From Streptomyces sp. NBC_01429 (GTDB lineage: Bacteria; Actinomycetota; Actinomycetes; Streptomycetales; Streptomycetaceae): a stretch of DNA of 64,000 nucleotides. Position numbers and translations under genes: made by a program. Positions 17,547-26,336 of this stretch are shown piece after piece (the stretch's first letter is position 1; each line of letters begins with the position of its first letter). A model generated the notes under the pieces. That model made no database searches and was not told where the DNA came from. It saw only the letters and a list, made by a program, of their open reading frames with translations. The stretch covers positions 7,777,501-7,841,500 of the forward strand of contig NZ_CP109599.1 of NCBI RefSeq assembly GCF_036231945.1, given 5' to 3'.

Positions 17547-18680
17547 CTACTCGTGTCCGGCGTGACCGGTGAGCATGTTGATCAGGCCGTGGGGCGCGTG
17601 GTCGCCGTAGAGCAACTCGTGGAGGTGGGCGCCATCGGTGGCGGCCGCGGCGCTGCGGGGGAACATGGCCCGCTCGTATCCGGTGAGCGCGGCCTCGACG
17701 TCGTGCGGGTGTGCGGCGATGGCCTTGCCGAGTTCGGCGCCGTCGTACATGGCCAGGTTGGCGCCTTCGCCGTTCGGGAGCGAGAGGTGGGCGGCGTCGC
17801 CGAGCAGGGTCACTCCCGGCACCCGGTCCCACTGGTGGTCGTCGGGCAGGGCGTTGAGGGGGCGCAGGACCGGTGCGGTGTCGCCGTCGGTGATCAGCGC
17901 GGTGAGCTCGGGGGCCCAGCCGTCGAACTCCTCGGCGATCCGCGCGGTGGCCGCGGCGGGATCGGTGAAGTCGATGCCGGCGAACCAGTCCTGCGGCTCG
18001 GTGAGCATCACGTAGGTGTGCAGGGTGCCGCCGCTCTCCCGGTGAGCCATGAGTCCCTTTCCCGGCACGAGCGCGAACAGTGCCCCGCCGCCGACCGTTC
18101 TCGCGCCGGCCGGGTGCTGGGTGTCGCTGTCGAACAGGTAGGTCTCGACGAACGACATGCCGGTGTACTGGGGTGTGGCGTCGGAGAGCAGTGGCCGGAC
18201 CCGTGACCACGCGCCGTCCGCGCCGACCAGCAGGCTCGTGGTGACGGTGGTGCCGTCGGCGAAGGTCACCTCGTGGCGGCCGCCGCCGAGGGTACGGGCA
18301 CGGCTGACCTTGTGGCCCCAGCGGACGGTGCCGGCCGGGAGCGAGTCGAGCAGCAGCTGTCGCAGTTCGCCGCGCAGTACCTCGGGGCGCCCGCCCGTGC
18401 CGTCGTCGGCCTTGTCGAGCAGGACCGTCCCGTCCGGAGCGAGGGCACGTGTCGCCTGGCGGCCCTCCAGGATGAGGCCGCGGAACTCGTCCATCAGACC
18501 CGCGGCCCGGAGAGCCGGCTGGCCGTTGTCCTCGTGGATGTCGAGCATCCCGCCCTGCGATCGCGCCGCCGGAGAGGTCTCCGCCTCGTAGACCGTCGCC
18601 GGAATGCCGTGGACGTGGAGGACGCGGGCGAGGAGCAGTCCTCCGAGCCCGGCGCCGATGATCGTGACGTCAGTGGTCAT
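17547..18680 (-). CDS. FAD-dependent monooxygenase (TetX-like)
   Basis: 377 residues from ATG 18680, preceded by AGGGACC. The N-terminal TDVTIIGAGLGGLLLARVLHVHG is the FAD/GxGxxG motif, VGADGAWSRVR near residue 165 is the DG fingerprint, and GVTLLGDAAHLSLPNGEGANLAMYDGAELG is the GD motif that contacts FAD. These place it in the class A aromatic hydroxylase family, in the branch that includes the tetracycline-inactivating TetX. The substrate may be an antibiotic or an aromatic compound. It is divergent from a TetR regulator, and three similar palindromes lie between them, so it is probably ligand-induced. Confidence 0.87.
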   Translation of the reverse strand: MTTDVTIIGAGLGGLLLARVLHVHGIPATVYEAETSPAARSQGGMLDIHEDNGQPALRAAGLMDEFRGLILEGRQATRALAPDGTVLLDKADDGTGGRPEVLRGELRQLLLDSLPAGTVRWGHKVSRARTLGGGRHEVTFADGTTVTTSLLVGADGAWSRVRPLLSDATPQYTGMSFVETYLFDSDTQHPAGARTVGGGALFALVPGKGLMAHRESGGTLHTYVMLTEPQDWFAGIDFTDPAAATARIAEEFDGWAPELTALITDGDTAPVLRPLNALPDDHQWDRVPGVTLLGDAAHLSLPNGEGANLAMYDGAELGKAIAAHPHDVEAALTGYERAMFPRSAAAATDGAHLHELLYGDHAPHGLINMLTGHAGHE

Positions 18681-18732
18681 GGTGGTCCCTTGCCTGTCGC
18701 ACGCCTGTCGGGTGGGCGCCCGGCAGGTCGCT

Positions 18733-18799
18733 CTGGAATGTTGTTCCAATGCAGCCTGGAACCCCGTTCCAGAGATGTCAAGCTGGAACAGGGTTCCAG
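18733..18799. promoter_or_regulatory. Three-copy TetR operator
   Basis: Three 17-bp palindromes of the form CTGGAAN-NNN-NTTCCAG occur at 18733-18749 (one arm mismatch), 18756-18772 (perfect) and 18783-18799 (perfect), with centres 23 and 27 bp apart. They sit between the divergent starts of the TetX-like gene (18680) and the TetR gene (18820), the expected place for an autoregulated TetR operator. Confidence 0.85.
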
Positions 18800-18819
18800 G
18801 CGTATGTCAGGATGTGCGC

Positions 18820-19515
18820 ATGGCAACGAGGACGCGTCGTCCGGAGCGACGAGAGGAACCGCTCTCCCGGGAGCGCATCGTCGAGGCTGCGATCGGGCTC
18901 CTCGACACGGCGGGCGAGAGCGGACTCACGTTCCGCGCACTGGCCGAGCGCCTCGCCACCGGGCCCGGTGCGATCTACTGGCATGTCACGGGTAAGAGGG
19001 AACTCCTCAACGCGGCCACCGAGACCGTCGTCGCCGGCACCATGGCCGCCGGCGTCGCCGACGCGACGCCGCAGGAGGTGATCCGTGTCCTCGCGGTCGG
19101 CGTATTCGACGCGATCGACGCCCACCCGTGGATCGGCACGCAACTCGCCGGCGCCCCGTCGGAGTCCCCGCTGCTGCGCGTCTTCGAGCACCTCGGACGC
19201 CAGGTCCAGGCGCTCGGCGTGCCCCACGCCGCCCAGTTCACCGCCGCGTCCGCGCTGCTGAACTACATTCTCGGAGTGGGCGGACAGAACGCGGCCAACG
19301 CCCGCGGATTCCGGCCGGACATGAACCGGACCGATTTCCTCGACACCGCCTCGGCCGCGTGGGCGAACCTCGATCCCGACGAGTACGCGTTCACCCGAAA
19401 CGTCGCGGAGCAGCTGCGCGATCATGACGACCGAGCCGAGTTCCTCTCCGGCATCGACCTCATCCTCGCCGGGATCACCGCCCTCCAGAAGCCGGCCGCC
19501 CCGGCCCCGTCGTAG
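18820..19515 (+). CDS. TetR-family regulator of the TetX-like monooxygenase
   Basis: 231 residues. The helix-turn-helix is at residues 20-66 (RERIVEAAIGLLDTAGESGLTFRALAERLATGPGAIYWHVTGK), and the C-terminal region has the helical content of a TetR ligand domain. The true start is ATG 18820, just after the three operator copies; longer frames upstream would read through them. It most likely represses itself and the divergent monooxygenase until a small molecule binds. Confidence 0.9.
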   Translation: MATRTRRPERREEPLSRERIVEAAIGLLDTAGESGLTFRALAERLATGPGAIYWHVTGKRELLNAATETVVAGTMAAGVADATPQEVIRVLAVGVFDAIDAHPWIGTQLAGAPSESPLLRVFEHLGRQVQALGVPHAAQFTAASALLNYILGVGGQNAANARGFRPDMNRTDFLDTASAAWANLDPDEYAFTRNVAEQLRDHDDRAEFLSGIDLILAGITALQKPAAPAPS

Positions 19516-19681
19516 CCGACCTCGGGCTCCTGGGTTTGCCGGTGCCGCTGCCGGTGTTCGGGCCGTGGGCGTAACTCGAACCGGCCGGGTGCGACACGGC
19601 TCACCCGAGCATTGACATGTCCTTGTTGAGCCTTCAGGCTCGCAGGGATGACAACGTTGTCTCGACAGAAAGAGGCGAGTC

Positions 19682-22639
19682 ATGCGGATGTTCAGAAGAC
19701 GTGGGAGAAGTGCGGGGGCCGGTGTTGTCGTGGGCGTGCTCGTGGCGGGCTCGCTGGGGGCGGGTGCCGCCTCGGCCACCCCGACCGACGCCGGCAAGGC
19801 GGCAGGTGTGGCGGGCGCGGCGGGCGCGGCGCCGGAGGCGGGCGGGTACTGGGCCACGTCCTACGAGCCCGGTACGCCCAGGCCCGCCGGGTTCCCGGCC
19901 CAGGGGCCCACGCGGAATCTCCGCGGCGAGACCGCTCAAGTGACCACCACCGTGCGGGAGGTGCGCTCGGGCCACCCCAACGACACGAGTGCGAAGGAAG
20001 GCGTCGAGAACCTCGCCGACCAGGACTCCGACACCAAGTGGTTCGCCCGTGACAGCGGACGGCCCACCAGGGGTGAACCCGTCCACGTGATCTACACCCT
20101 CCGCACCCCGGCGGCCGTCACCGGCTACTCGCTCACCTCCGCGAACGACGCGGCTCCGCGCGATCCCGCCGCGTGGACCCTGCTCGGGAGCGACAGCGAC
20201 GCCGCCGCGAAGGACGCGGACGACCCCTCGTGGAAGGTTCTGGACGAGGAGGAGGGGCAGCGGTTCGGCGCCCGCGGGCAGACCAACTTCTACCCGGTCG
20301 ACGCCCCGCCCGCGTATCGCCACTACCAGCTCCGCATCAGCGACAACTGCGCCGACCGGTGCGAGGGTTCGGCCGGTGACCACGACAAGCTCCAGCTCGC
20401 CGACTGGACCCTGCGCAGCTCCGCGGGCTCCTCGGCCTCGGCGCTCGGGGTCTCGGTCGAGAACGCCGACTCCGCGGGCGCGGCCGACGGCTCGGCCGCC
20501 TTGCGCTACTCGGGCCGCGTCCTCGCCGCCGGGCCCGCCTCCTCCACGGTGGTCCTGCGCTCGGGGCTCGACGTCCCGCTCGGGCGCGAGTCGAGGCTGA
20601 GCTACGCGATCCGCCCGGATGACGCCGCCTCCGCCCGCATCGCGCTCGACATCGTCCACACCGACAGGGACGGCCGGCACCCCCGTACCCACGCGGCGAG
20701 CACCGGCGGCCGGACACCCGCCCCGGGGAAGTGGAACACCGTGTCGGCCGACCTCGGCGCTCTCGCCGGGAGGCGGGTCAGTGAGATCCGGTTACGCTAC
20801 GCGGACGCACACGCCAAGTCGGGTGACCAGCCGACCGGTTGGATCGACGACCTCAGCATCGGCAAGGCCGTCCTCGACGCCTCGACCACCTGGAGCTACC
20901 TCGACACGCCGGACATCGACCCGGCGCGCGGCGAGAGCGACCCTACGGCGTGGACCCGGGCCGGCTTCGACGCGGGGGACGTGCCCTGGAAGAAGGCCCC
21001 CGGTCCGTTCGGCGTGAAGAACGACGGCACGGACCTCGGTCCCGACTTCCCGGTCCGTACCAAGCTGAGGCTCCGCAAGGACACGGGCGCCAATATCGAG
21101 GCGTACTTCTTCCGGACCTCCTTCTCGATGGAACGCGGCTCCCTCGACGCGATCACCGGGCTGCTCGGTACGGTCGTCTACGACGACACCGTGACCGTCT
21201 ATCTCAACGGCCGCCGAATCGCCGGGCGCGGGGACGGAAAGATCGAGAAGAACCTTCAGTACCAGACCCCGGAAGGCGCCACCGGCAAGGGCGACCCCGT
21301 CACCGCCCGCTTCAGCGTTCCGGCACCGGCCCTGCGGGAGGGGACCAACACCCTGGCCGTCGAGGTTCACCAGAGCAACAGCACCAGTTCCGATGCCTAC
21401 TTCGGCCTCCACTCGCTCGCGCAGACCGCCGACTCCCTGCCCTTCACCGACGAGCAGCTCGGCACCTCCTACGCCTCCGACAACCGGCCCAGCGCCCCCG
21501 GCGGCGGTGACTACCTCACCTGGCTGCTGCGCTCGTTCGACACCGCACGGAACACACCGCCGCTCATGGGTGCCAACAACCCCCTGCCGAGGGGGACGAC
21601 GTACGAGGAGCTGACCGCCGTCAACGACCGAACGGTCGTCGACATCAACAACGCACCCTCCGGCCCCGGCGACCGCCGGGTGCACAAGGCCCTGGTGGAC
21701 GGCGCGAACAGTCCGTACCGGACCATGGCGGACGGGCTGGGCAGCACTCTCGGCCCCCTCTACAGCCGGGCGTTGAAGAACGGTGAACTGCCCAAGGTCG
21801 AGGCACTGCTGTCCGGCCGCGTCGAGAAAACCCCCGAATCCTCCGCCGACTGGTACCAGACCGCGAAGAACAACTACCAGTACAAGCGCCCCTTCGTGCG
21901 CATGGGGTTCACCAACGACAGCGGTCTCATCGAGCGGTGGGACAGCCCCGGCGGTTACGACGGCCTCGCGGGCGACGGCTCCTTCCCGAGCGGGCACACC
22001 AGCCACGGCTACGCGCAGGGCATCGTTCTCGCCACCCTGCTGCCCGAACTGGCACCGCAGATCCTCGCGCGGGCCTCGGAGTACGGCGACAACCGCATCC
22101 TGCTCGCCTTCCACTATCCGACCGACATCATGGGTGGCCGGATCGTCGGTGGGAAGACCGCCCAACTGCGCTGGTCCGACCCGGGGTTCCGTAAGCTCCT
22201 GGAGCAGGCGAAGGCGGAGCTGGAGACCGTCCTCGCGCAGAAGTGCCGGGAGGCCGGGGTGGGCAACTCGCCGGCGCGGTGTGCGGCCGACGGGAAACCG
22301 TACCTGCCCACGGGCGAGGCGCTCACGGTGTACAAGCAGCGGCTGACCTACGGCTATCCGCGCATCGGCGCTGAGGACCGCCCGCCGGCCGTACCGGACG
22401 GGGCCGAGGATCTGCTGCTCACGGCGCACCCGAAGCTGACCGGCGCCCAGCGGCGTACCGTGCTCGCCGCCACCCAGATCTCCTCCGGCGCCGTGCTGGA
22501 CGAGCAGGGCGCCGGGGGGAGCTGGCAGCGGATCGACCTCGCGGCGGCGATGGCCGCGAAGGTCACCGCGCACCGCGACGGCACGCTCACCGTCGACGGG
22601 GTGCGGGTGAACGCTGGGGGAGTGCGGGTCGGGAAGTAG
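19682..22639 (+). CDS. Large secreted PAP2-family acid phosphatase with carbohydrate-binding-type modules
   Basis: 985 residues from ATG 19682 with AAAGAGG upstream. A Sec signal ends ASATP near residue 33. Residues 80-245 look like a discoidin (F5/8 type C) fold, and two further beta-sandwich regions fill about 250-590. The C-terminal part carries the three class A acid phosphatase motifs: K-x6-RP (KNNYQYKRP, near 730), PSGHTSHG (near 769) and NR-x5-HYPTD (near 805-813). The catalytic histidine of the third motif is present. It should hydrolyse phosphomonoesters outside the cell. The N-terminal modules probably bind glycans or surfaces, making it unusually long for the family. A hairpin terminator follows. 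Confidence 0.88.
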   Translation: MRMFRRRGRSAGAGVVVGVLVAGSLGAGAASATPTDAGKAAGVAGAAGAAPEAGGYWATSYEPGTPRPAGFPAQGPTRNLRGETAQVTTTVREVRSGHPNDTSAKEGVENLADQDSDTKWFARDSGRPTRGEPVHVIYTLRTPAAVTGYSLTSANDAAPRDPAAWTLLGSDSDAAAKDADDPSWKVLDEEEGQRFGARGQTNFYPVDAPPAYRHYQLRISDNCADRCEGSAGDHDKLQLADWTLRSSAGSSASALGVSVENADSAGAADGSAALRYSGRVLAAGPASSTVVLRSGLDVPLGRESRLSYAIRPDDAASARIALDIVHTDRDGRHPRTHAASTGGRTPAPGKWNTVSADLGALAGRRVSEIRLRYADAHAKSGDQPTGWIDDLSIGKAVLDASTTWSYLDTPDIDPARGESDPTAWTRAGFDAGDVPWKKAPGPFGVKNDGTDLGPDFPVRTKLRLRKDTGANIEAYFFRTSFSMERGSLDAITGLLGTVVYDDTVTVYLNGRRIAGRGDGKIEKNLQYQTPEGATGKGDPVTARFSVPAPALREGTNTLAVEVHQSNSTSSDAYFGLHSLAQTADSLPFTDEQLGTSYASDNRPSAPGGGDYLTWLLRSFDTARNTPPLMGANNPLPRGTTYEELTAVNDRTVVDINNAPSGPGDRRVHKALVDGANSPYRTMADGLGSTLGPLYSRALKNGELPKVEALLSGRVEKTPESSADWYQTAKNNYQYKRPFVRMGFTNDSGLIERWDSPGGYDGLAGDGSFPSGHTSHGYAQGIVLATLLPELAPQILARASEYGDNRILLAFHYPTDIMGGRIVGGKTAQLRWSDPGFRKLLEQAKAELETVLAQKCREAGVGNSPARCAADGKPYLPTGEALTVYKQRLTYGYPRIGAEDRPPAVPDGAEDLLLTAHPKLTGAQRRTVLAATQISSGAVLDEQGAGGSWQRIDLAAAMAAKVTAHRDGTLTVDGVRVNAGGVRVGK

Positions 22640-22644
22640 CCCCC

Positions 22645-22679
22645 CGTGGGCCCCGGCGGCAGCTCGGCCGGGGCCCACG
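22645..22679 (+). terminator. 13-bp perfect hairpin terminator
   Basis: Arms 22645-22657 and 22667-22679 pair perfectly over 13 bp with a 9-base loop, 6 bases after the phosphatase stop. Confidence 0.8.
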
Positions 22680-22699
22680 GACGGCGCCGCGTCCGAGCG

Positions 22700-23110
22700 C
22701 TAAGGGCGCGGTGCGGCGCGCCGCGCCCACTTCGGCGTCCAGGTCCCGCTGTCGGGGCGGCCGGGGTACGCGGAGGTGAGGTGGTCGCGCAGTGCGGTGA
22801 GGGCGGGATGCGGGTTGTCGGTGCGCCGGATCAGTGAGTGCGGATACACCGGGGTCGGGTCGTGCAGGCGGATGCGCCACAGGTCGTGACCGGCGGGCCA
22901 GACCAGCGGAGTCCGCTCGCTGACGAAGGTCGCCAGTGTCGAGGAGGCCGCGGTCGAGTCGAGGAGGGGCTCGATACCGAAGTCGGGGCCGATCGAGTCG
23001 ATGGTGAGGCCGAACCTGGCGGCGAGTTCGTCGTAGTGGGCGGCCCACTCGGTGCCGGGCATGTTGCCGGGCATCCAGGTCCGGCACCCGGCGAGCTGGG
23101 CGCGAGCCAT
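22700..23110 (-). pseudogene. LysR-family regulator, C-terminal fragment
   Basis: A minus-strand frame whose last 125 codons (GNMPGTEWAAHYDELAARF, TPVYPHSLIRRTDNPHP, ending GTWTPKWARRAAPRP) match the C-terminal effector domain of streptomycete LysR regulators as I remember them. No helix-turn-helix or N-terminal half is present: upstream of about 23110 the frame becomes antisense to another remnant. It is therefore a 5'-deleted regulator with no start of its own. The boundary at 23110 is approximate. Confidence 0.65.
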
Positions 23111-23169
23111 CGCGCGGAATCCCGCAGCAGGCGCGCAAGGTGTGGCGGCCTCCGGCCGAGAGCCCGGGT

Positions 23170-23455
23170 ATGCCGCACTCACACACACGCCGTACGGTGC
23201 TCGCCGGTGCGGCCCTGCTGGGGACCGGCGGAGCGGCGCTGTCGCCACCTTCGGTGCCCCGGTGCACCCGGCCGGCACCCGGAGCTGTGGCTGTCCGGTG
23301 CCAAGTACCTCGGCGTGGACGGCTACGCGGTCTTCGGCGGCCCGTGGGACCAGTGGAAGGTCTGGCTGGACTGGGCCCCCTACTACCGGGCCGAAGGGCT
23401 GCGCCGCACCACCGTGCGAAACCGCGGTATGCACGAGCCGCTCCTCGTCTGCTGA
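23170..23455 (+). pseudogene. Tat-secreted protein, start and end joined out of frame
   Basis: ATG 23170 opens a clear twin-arginine signal (MPHSHTRRTVLAGAALL). About 30 codons on, the coding signal moves to the next frame, which continues with GAKYLGVDGYAVFGGPWDQW and ends at a stop at 23453-23455. Codons in this second part are nearly all G/C-ending, so it was once coding. The gene seems to have lost its middle with a frame change near 23250-23290. I do not recognise the parent family. It lies against the LysR fragment, a usual regulator-target arrangement, and both are broken. Confidence 0.5.
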
Positions 23456-23479
23456 CGGCCGTGCGGCAGGATGGGGGCC

Positions 23480-23809
23480 ATGAGCGTAGTCAAGATCAAC
23501 GTACTGACTGTCCCCTCCGAGCAGCGCGAGACACTGGAGAAGCGCTTCGTCTCCCGTGCCCATGCCGTGGAGAGCTCCGACGGATTCGAGTGGTTCGAGC
23601 TTCTCCGCCCCGTCGAAGGCACCGACAACTACCTCGTCTACACGCGGTGGCAGGACGAGGCGTCCTTCCAAGCCTGGATGGAGGGCCCCATGAAGGCGGC
23701 TCACCAGGGCGGTGACGCGGGGAGCGGCGAACGCCCCAAGCCGGCTGCGAGCGGGTCCACCCTGTGGTCCTTCGAGGTCGTGCAGCAGACAGCGCCCGCG
23801 AACTCGTAG
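23480..23809 (+). CDS. MhuD/IsdG-like heme-degrading monooxygenase
   Basis: 109 residues of the antibiotic-biosynthesis-monooxygenase (dimeric alpha/beta barrel) fold. With ATG 23480 as start, Asn7 (VKINVLTV), Trp66 (FQAWMEGP) and His75 (KAAHQGG) fall at exactly the positions I recall for the catalytic Asn, Trp and heme-ligand His of mycobacterial MhuD. It should bind heme and cleave it oxidatively, releasing iron. The numbering supports this start over ATG 23471. It stands alone between two decayed genes. Alternative: an ABM-fold enzyme acting on another aromatic compound, but all three residues favour heme. Confidence 0.8.
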   Translation: MSVVKINVLTVPSEQRETLEKRFVSRAHAVESSDGFEWFELLRPVEGTDNYLVYTRWQDEASFQAWMEGPMKAAHQGGDAGSGERPKPAASGSTLWSFEVVQQTAPANS

Positions 23810-24038
23810 AACGGACCGCCTCGCGGTACCCGGCGGATGAGGGTCCGGCCCGCGGCGTGGAGGTACGCGTCGCGGGCCGGAACGAAATTCCGTCCGGTCG
23901 AGTACGGGGCGTCTCGGCTCCGACGCGAGCGCCGTACTCGCGATGTCCGACTCGACCTGATTTATAGTCGATTCCGGCATCGCGGATCATGGCGAGTGCG
24001 TGTTCGTGACCGAACGACCGCGAGGAGAGATGGCACCC

Positions 24039-24616
24039 ATGCCTGTTACGCCCATCAGCGACGCGGCCCCCACCATCCTGATCATCGGAGCCTCGCGGGG
24101 CCTCGGACATCAATGAGCCGGCTCAGCTCGCATCGCTCCGCGAGCGTCTCTCCGGCAGAGCCCTCGACATGCTGTTCGTGAACGCCGGAACAACGAGCAA
24201 ACGCCGATCGGCGACGTTCCGACGGACGATTTCGTGAGCATCATGGTCACCAACGCGCTGAGCCCCATGCGCGCCATCGAAGGCCTTCAGGGCTCGTGTC
24301 GCCGACGGGCCTGATCGGAGCCATGACATCCGGACAGGGCAGCATCACCAACAACACGACCGGCATGCGCGAGGTCTACCGTGGCAGCAAGGCGGCTCTC
24401 AACATGTTCATGCGAAGCTTCGCCGCTCGACAGCCCGACACGGCACGGTCGTTCGTGCTGATGGCCCCCGGCTGGGTCCGCACCGCCCTCGGCGGGTCGG
24501 GCGCCCCGCTGACCATCGAGCAGAGCGTACCGAGCCTGGTGAACGTGCTCCTCGCGAAACGAGACAGGCCCGGCCTTGAGTATCTCGACTATCGTGGGCA
24601 GACCGTACCGTGGTGA
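24039..24616 (+). pseudogene. Short-chain dehydrogenase with three deletions
   Basis: ATG 24039 (GAGGAG upstream) begins MPVTPISDAAPTILIIGASRGLGHQ and meets TGA at 24117. The protein continues in other frames: DINEPAQLASLRERL...DMLFVNAG, then NEQTPIGDVPTDDFVSIM...AIEGL, then VSPTGLIGAMTSG... with YRGSKAALN, the active-site Y-x3-K, through a stop at 24614-24616. At least three lesions are needed: a deletion of roughly 30 codons after the nucleotide-binding motif near 24113, a small indel near 24190, and a deletion near 24290. No functional enzyme can be made. Confidence 0.82.
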
Positions 24617-24711
24617 TTTCCTGCCCAGGGTCCGCACCGCCGGGTCGGCGCTGCCACTGCCCACCGCGTGGAGCGACAGGCGTAGCCGACCGACCCGGAC
24701 CGTCTGGCCTG

Positions 24712-26184
24712 TCAGGGCGCGATGCCGACCCCGTCGATCCGGCTCAGCGCCTTCTCCTGCGCCGCCGTCAGAACCGGCCAGCGCAGGCCGCCGGGGCGCG
24801 GGTTGACCCGTGACGCGTACGACCCGGGGACGAAATCGGGCTGGTAGAAGCAGCCGGTGCCGTACTCGCGGTCGTGGGAGGGGCAGGAGGCCGCCAGGGA
24901 GCGCGGGGTGGGCTTCTTGCCCGTACGTACCCAAGTGTCCAGCGCGGTGATGGAGTTGGCGTACTCCGAGTCGCTCAGCCCGCTGTGCTCGCTCTCCCGC
25001 GTGAAGCTCTGCACCAGGTACCCGTCCCGCTGGGCGCCGCGCAGACTGGCCCGGTAGGCGGCCTCGTGTTCCACGAACGCCGTCGGGTCGTCGATGGCGT
25101 GCAGGGTCAGCACCGGGATCCTCACGTCACCGGTGATGTCGCTGTCCCAGGACAGGTCGCGTACCGCCGTCGGGTCGGCGCGGAACCGTTCGACGCCCGC
25201 GTTGAGCGCCGCGTCGTCGTGAGATCCGGAGTAGACGACACCTTGGTTGCTGAACGGATTGCGGCCGCCGAGCCGGTTGTGGACGATGTCCCGGAAGGTG
25301 AATACCGAGAACCGCAGATGCGACTCCAGGGTCCTTTCCGGTACGCGCGTGACGGCGAGGATGTCGTCCAGATTGCGCTGCTGGAGGGCGGTGCGGTCCT
25401 GCGGGGCCGATGCGTAGCCCGTGCACTCCTCCAAACGGGCCCGCAGCCCGGCGCCGGTCAGCGTCGAGCCCGCGCGCAGTCCTTCCCACAGCGGGTACTG
25501 GGGCTCGGAGGGGCGGGGCAGGTTCTGGCAGTAGTACTGGTAGACCACGCGCAGGTCCACCCGGTAGTCGTAGCCCCGGGATCCGCCTCCCAGAACGCCG
25601 TTCGTGAGCAGGGCGCCCGCGTAGGGACCGCGCTTGCCCGCGCCGTACATCTCGACGACCTTGGCGGCCACGTTGCCGCCCCACGACTGGCCGTGGACAT
25701 AGGTCTTCGCGGGACTGCCGAACCGCGCCACGAACAGCCGGCGCACGTTCTCCGTGTCCTCGGCCGCCATACGGGTGCCGTACCCGCCCCGCCGGTAGGA
25801 GGAGCCGGCCCAGGCGTACCCCTCGTTCACCATGACCGACCAGCGTGCGAGGTCACCGACGCTGCGCTCGGGGTCGGACCCCTCGCCGAGGTCCGGGCCG
25901 CCGTGCGCGTGGACGACCAGGGAGCCGTTCCAGTTCTTGGGTACGGCGACCGCGTAGTGGGCGCCGTTGACGTCCTGCCCGGTGTAGCACGTCGCCTTCC
26001 CCGCCAGGTTCGCCGGGCAGGCGACGGTACCCGGCCCGGCCGCCGCCACGGCGGGGACGTGCGGGCCGAGTACCGCTGCGGCCAGGACACCCGCGATACC
26101 CGTGGCCAGGGCCGCGAACCGGCTTCGGCGGCTGCCCGATCGCTCCCGGATGTTCTGCCGTTTCCCGCTCAGCCTGTCGTTCAT
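24712..26184 (-). CDS. Secreted alpha/beta-hydrolase
   Basis: 490 residues with a basic N-terminus and a hydrophobic signal segment (residues 20-50, ending VAAAG). The nucleophile elbow is GQSWGG near residue 168. Likely acid and base partners are the Asp in LHAIDDPTAF and the His in ESEHSGLSD near the C-terminus. The oxyanion-hole region HAHGGP lies near residue 92. Cysteines in the mature part suggest extracellular disulfides. It probably hydrolyses esters or peptides outside the cell. The family resembles secreted actinobacterial esterases/peptidases. It is followed downstream by the SDR pseudogene in opposite orientation. Confidence 0.82.
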   Translation of the reverse strand: MNDRLSGKRQNIRERSGSRRSRFAALATGIAGVLAAAVLGPHVPAVAAAGPGTVACPANLAGKATCYTGQDVNGAHYAVAVPKNWNGSLVVHAHGGPDLGEGSDPERSVGDLARWSVMVNEGYAWAGSSYRRGGYGTRMAAEDTENVRRLFVARFGSPAKTYVHGQSWGGNVAAKVVEMYGAGKRGPYAGALLTNGVLGGGSRGYDYRVDLRVVYQYYCQNLPRPSEPQYPLWEGLRAGSTLTGAGLRARLEECTGYASAPQDRTALQQRNLDDILAVTRVPERTLESHLRFSVFTFRDIVHNRLGGRNPFSNQGVVYSGSHDDAALNAGVERFRADPTAVRDLSWDSDITGDVRIPVLTLHAIDDPTAFVEHEAAYRASLRGAQRDGYLVQSFTRESEHSGLSDSEYANSITALDTWVRTGKKPTPRSLAASCPSHDREYGTGCFYQPDFVPGSYASRVNPRPGGLRWPVLTAAQEKALSRIDGVGIAP

Positions 26185-26336
26185 GGAGTGCTCTCCTCGA
26201 TCTCGTCCGCGCTCCGTCGCGCGGCGGCGTCGATGCTAAGGAGAACTGAGCGGAAGCCCCACAGTCCTGTCATTGTGTTCATATTGAAGGTGCCGGGGCG
26301 CGTCCCGGGTCGTTGCTTTTGCGGAGAACCCGGGCG

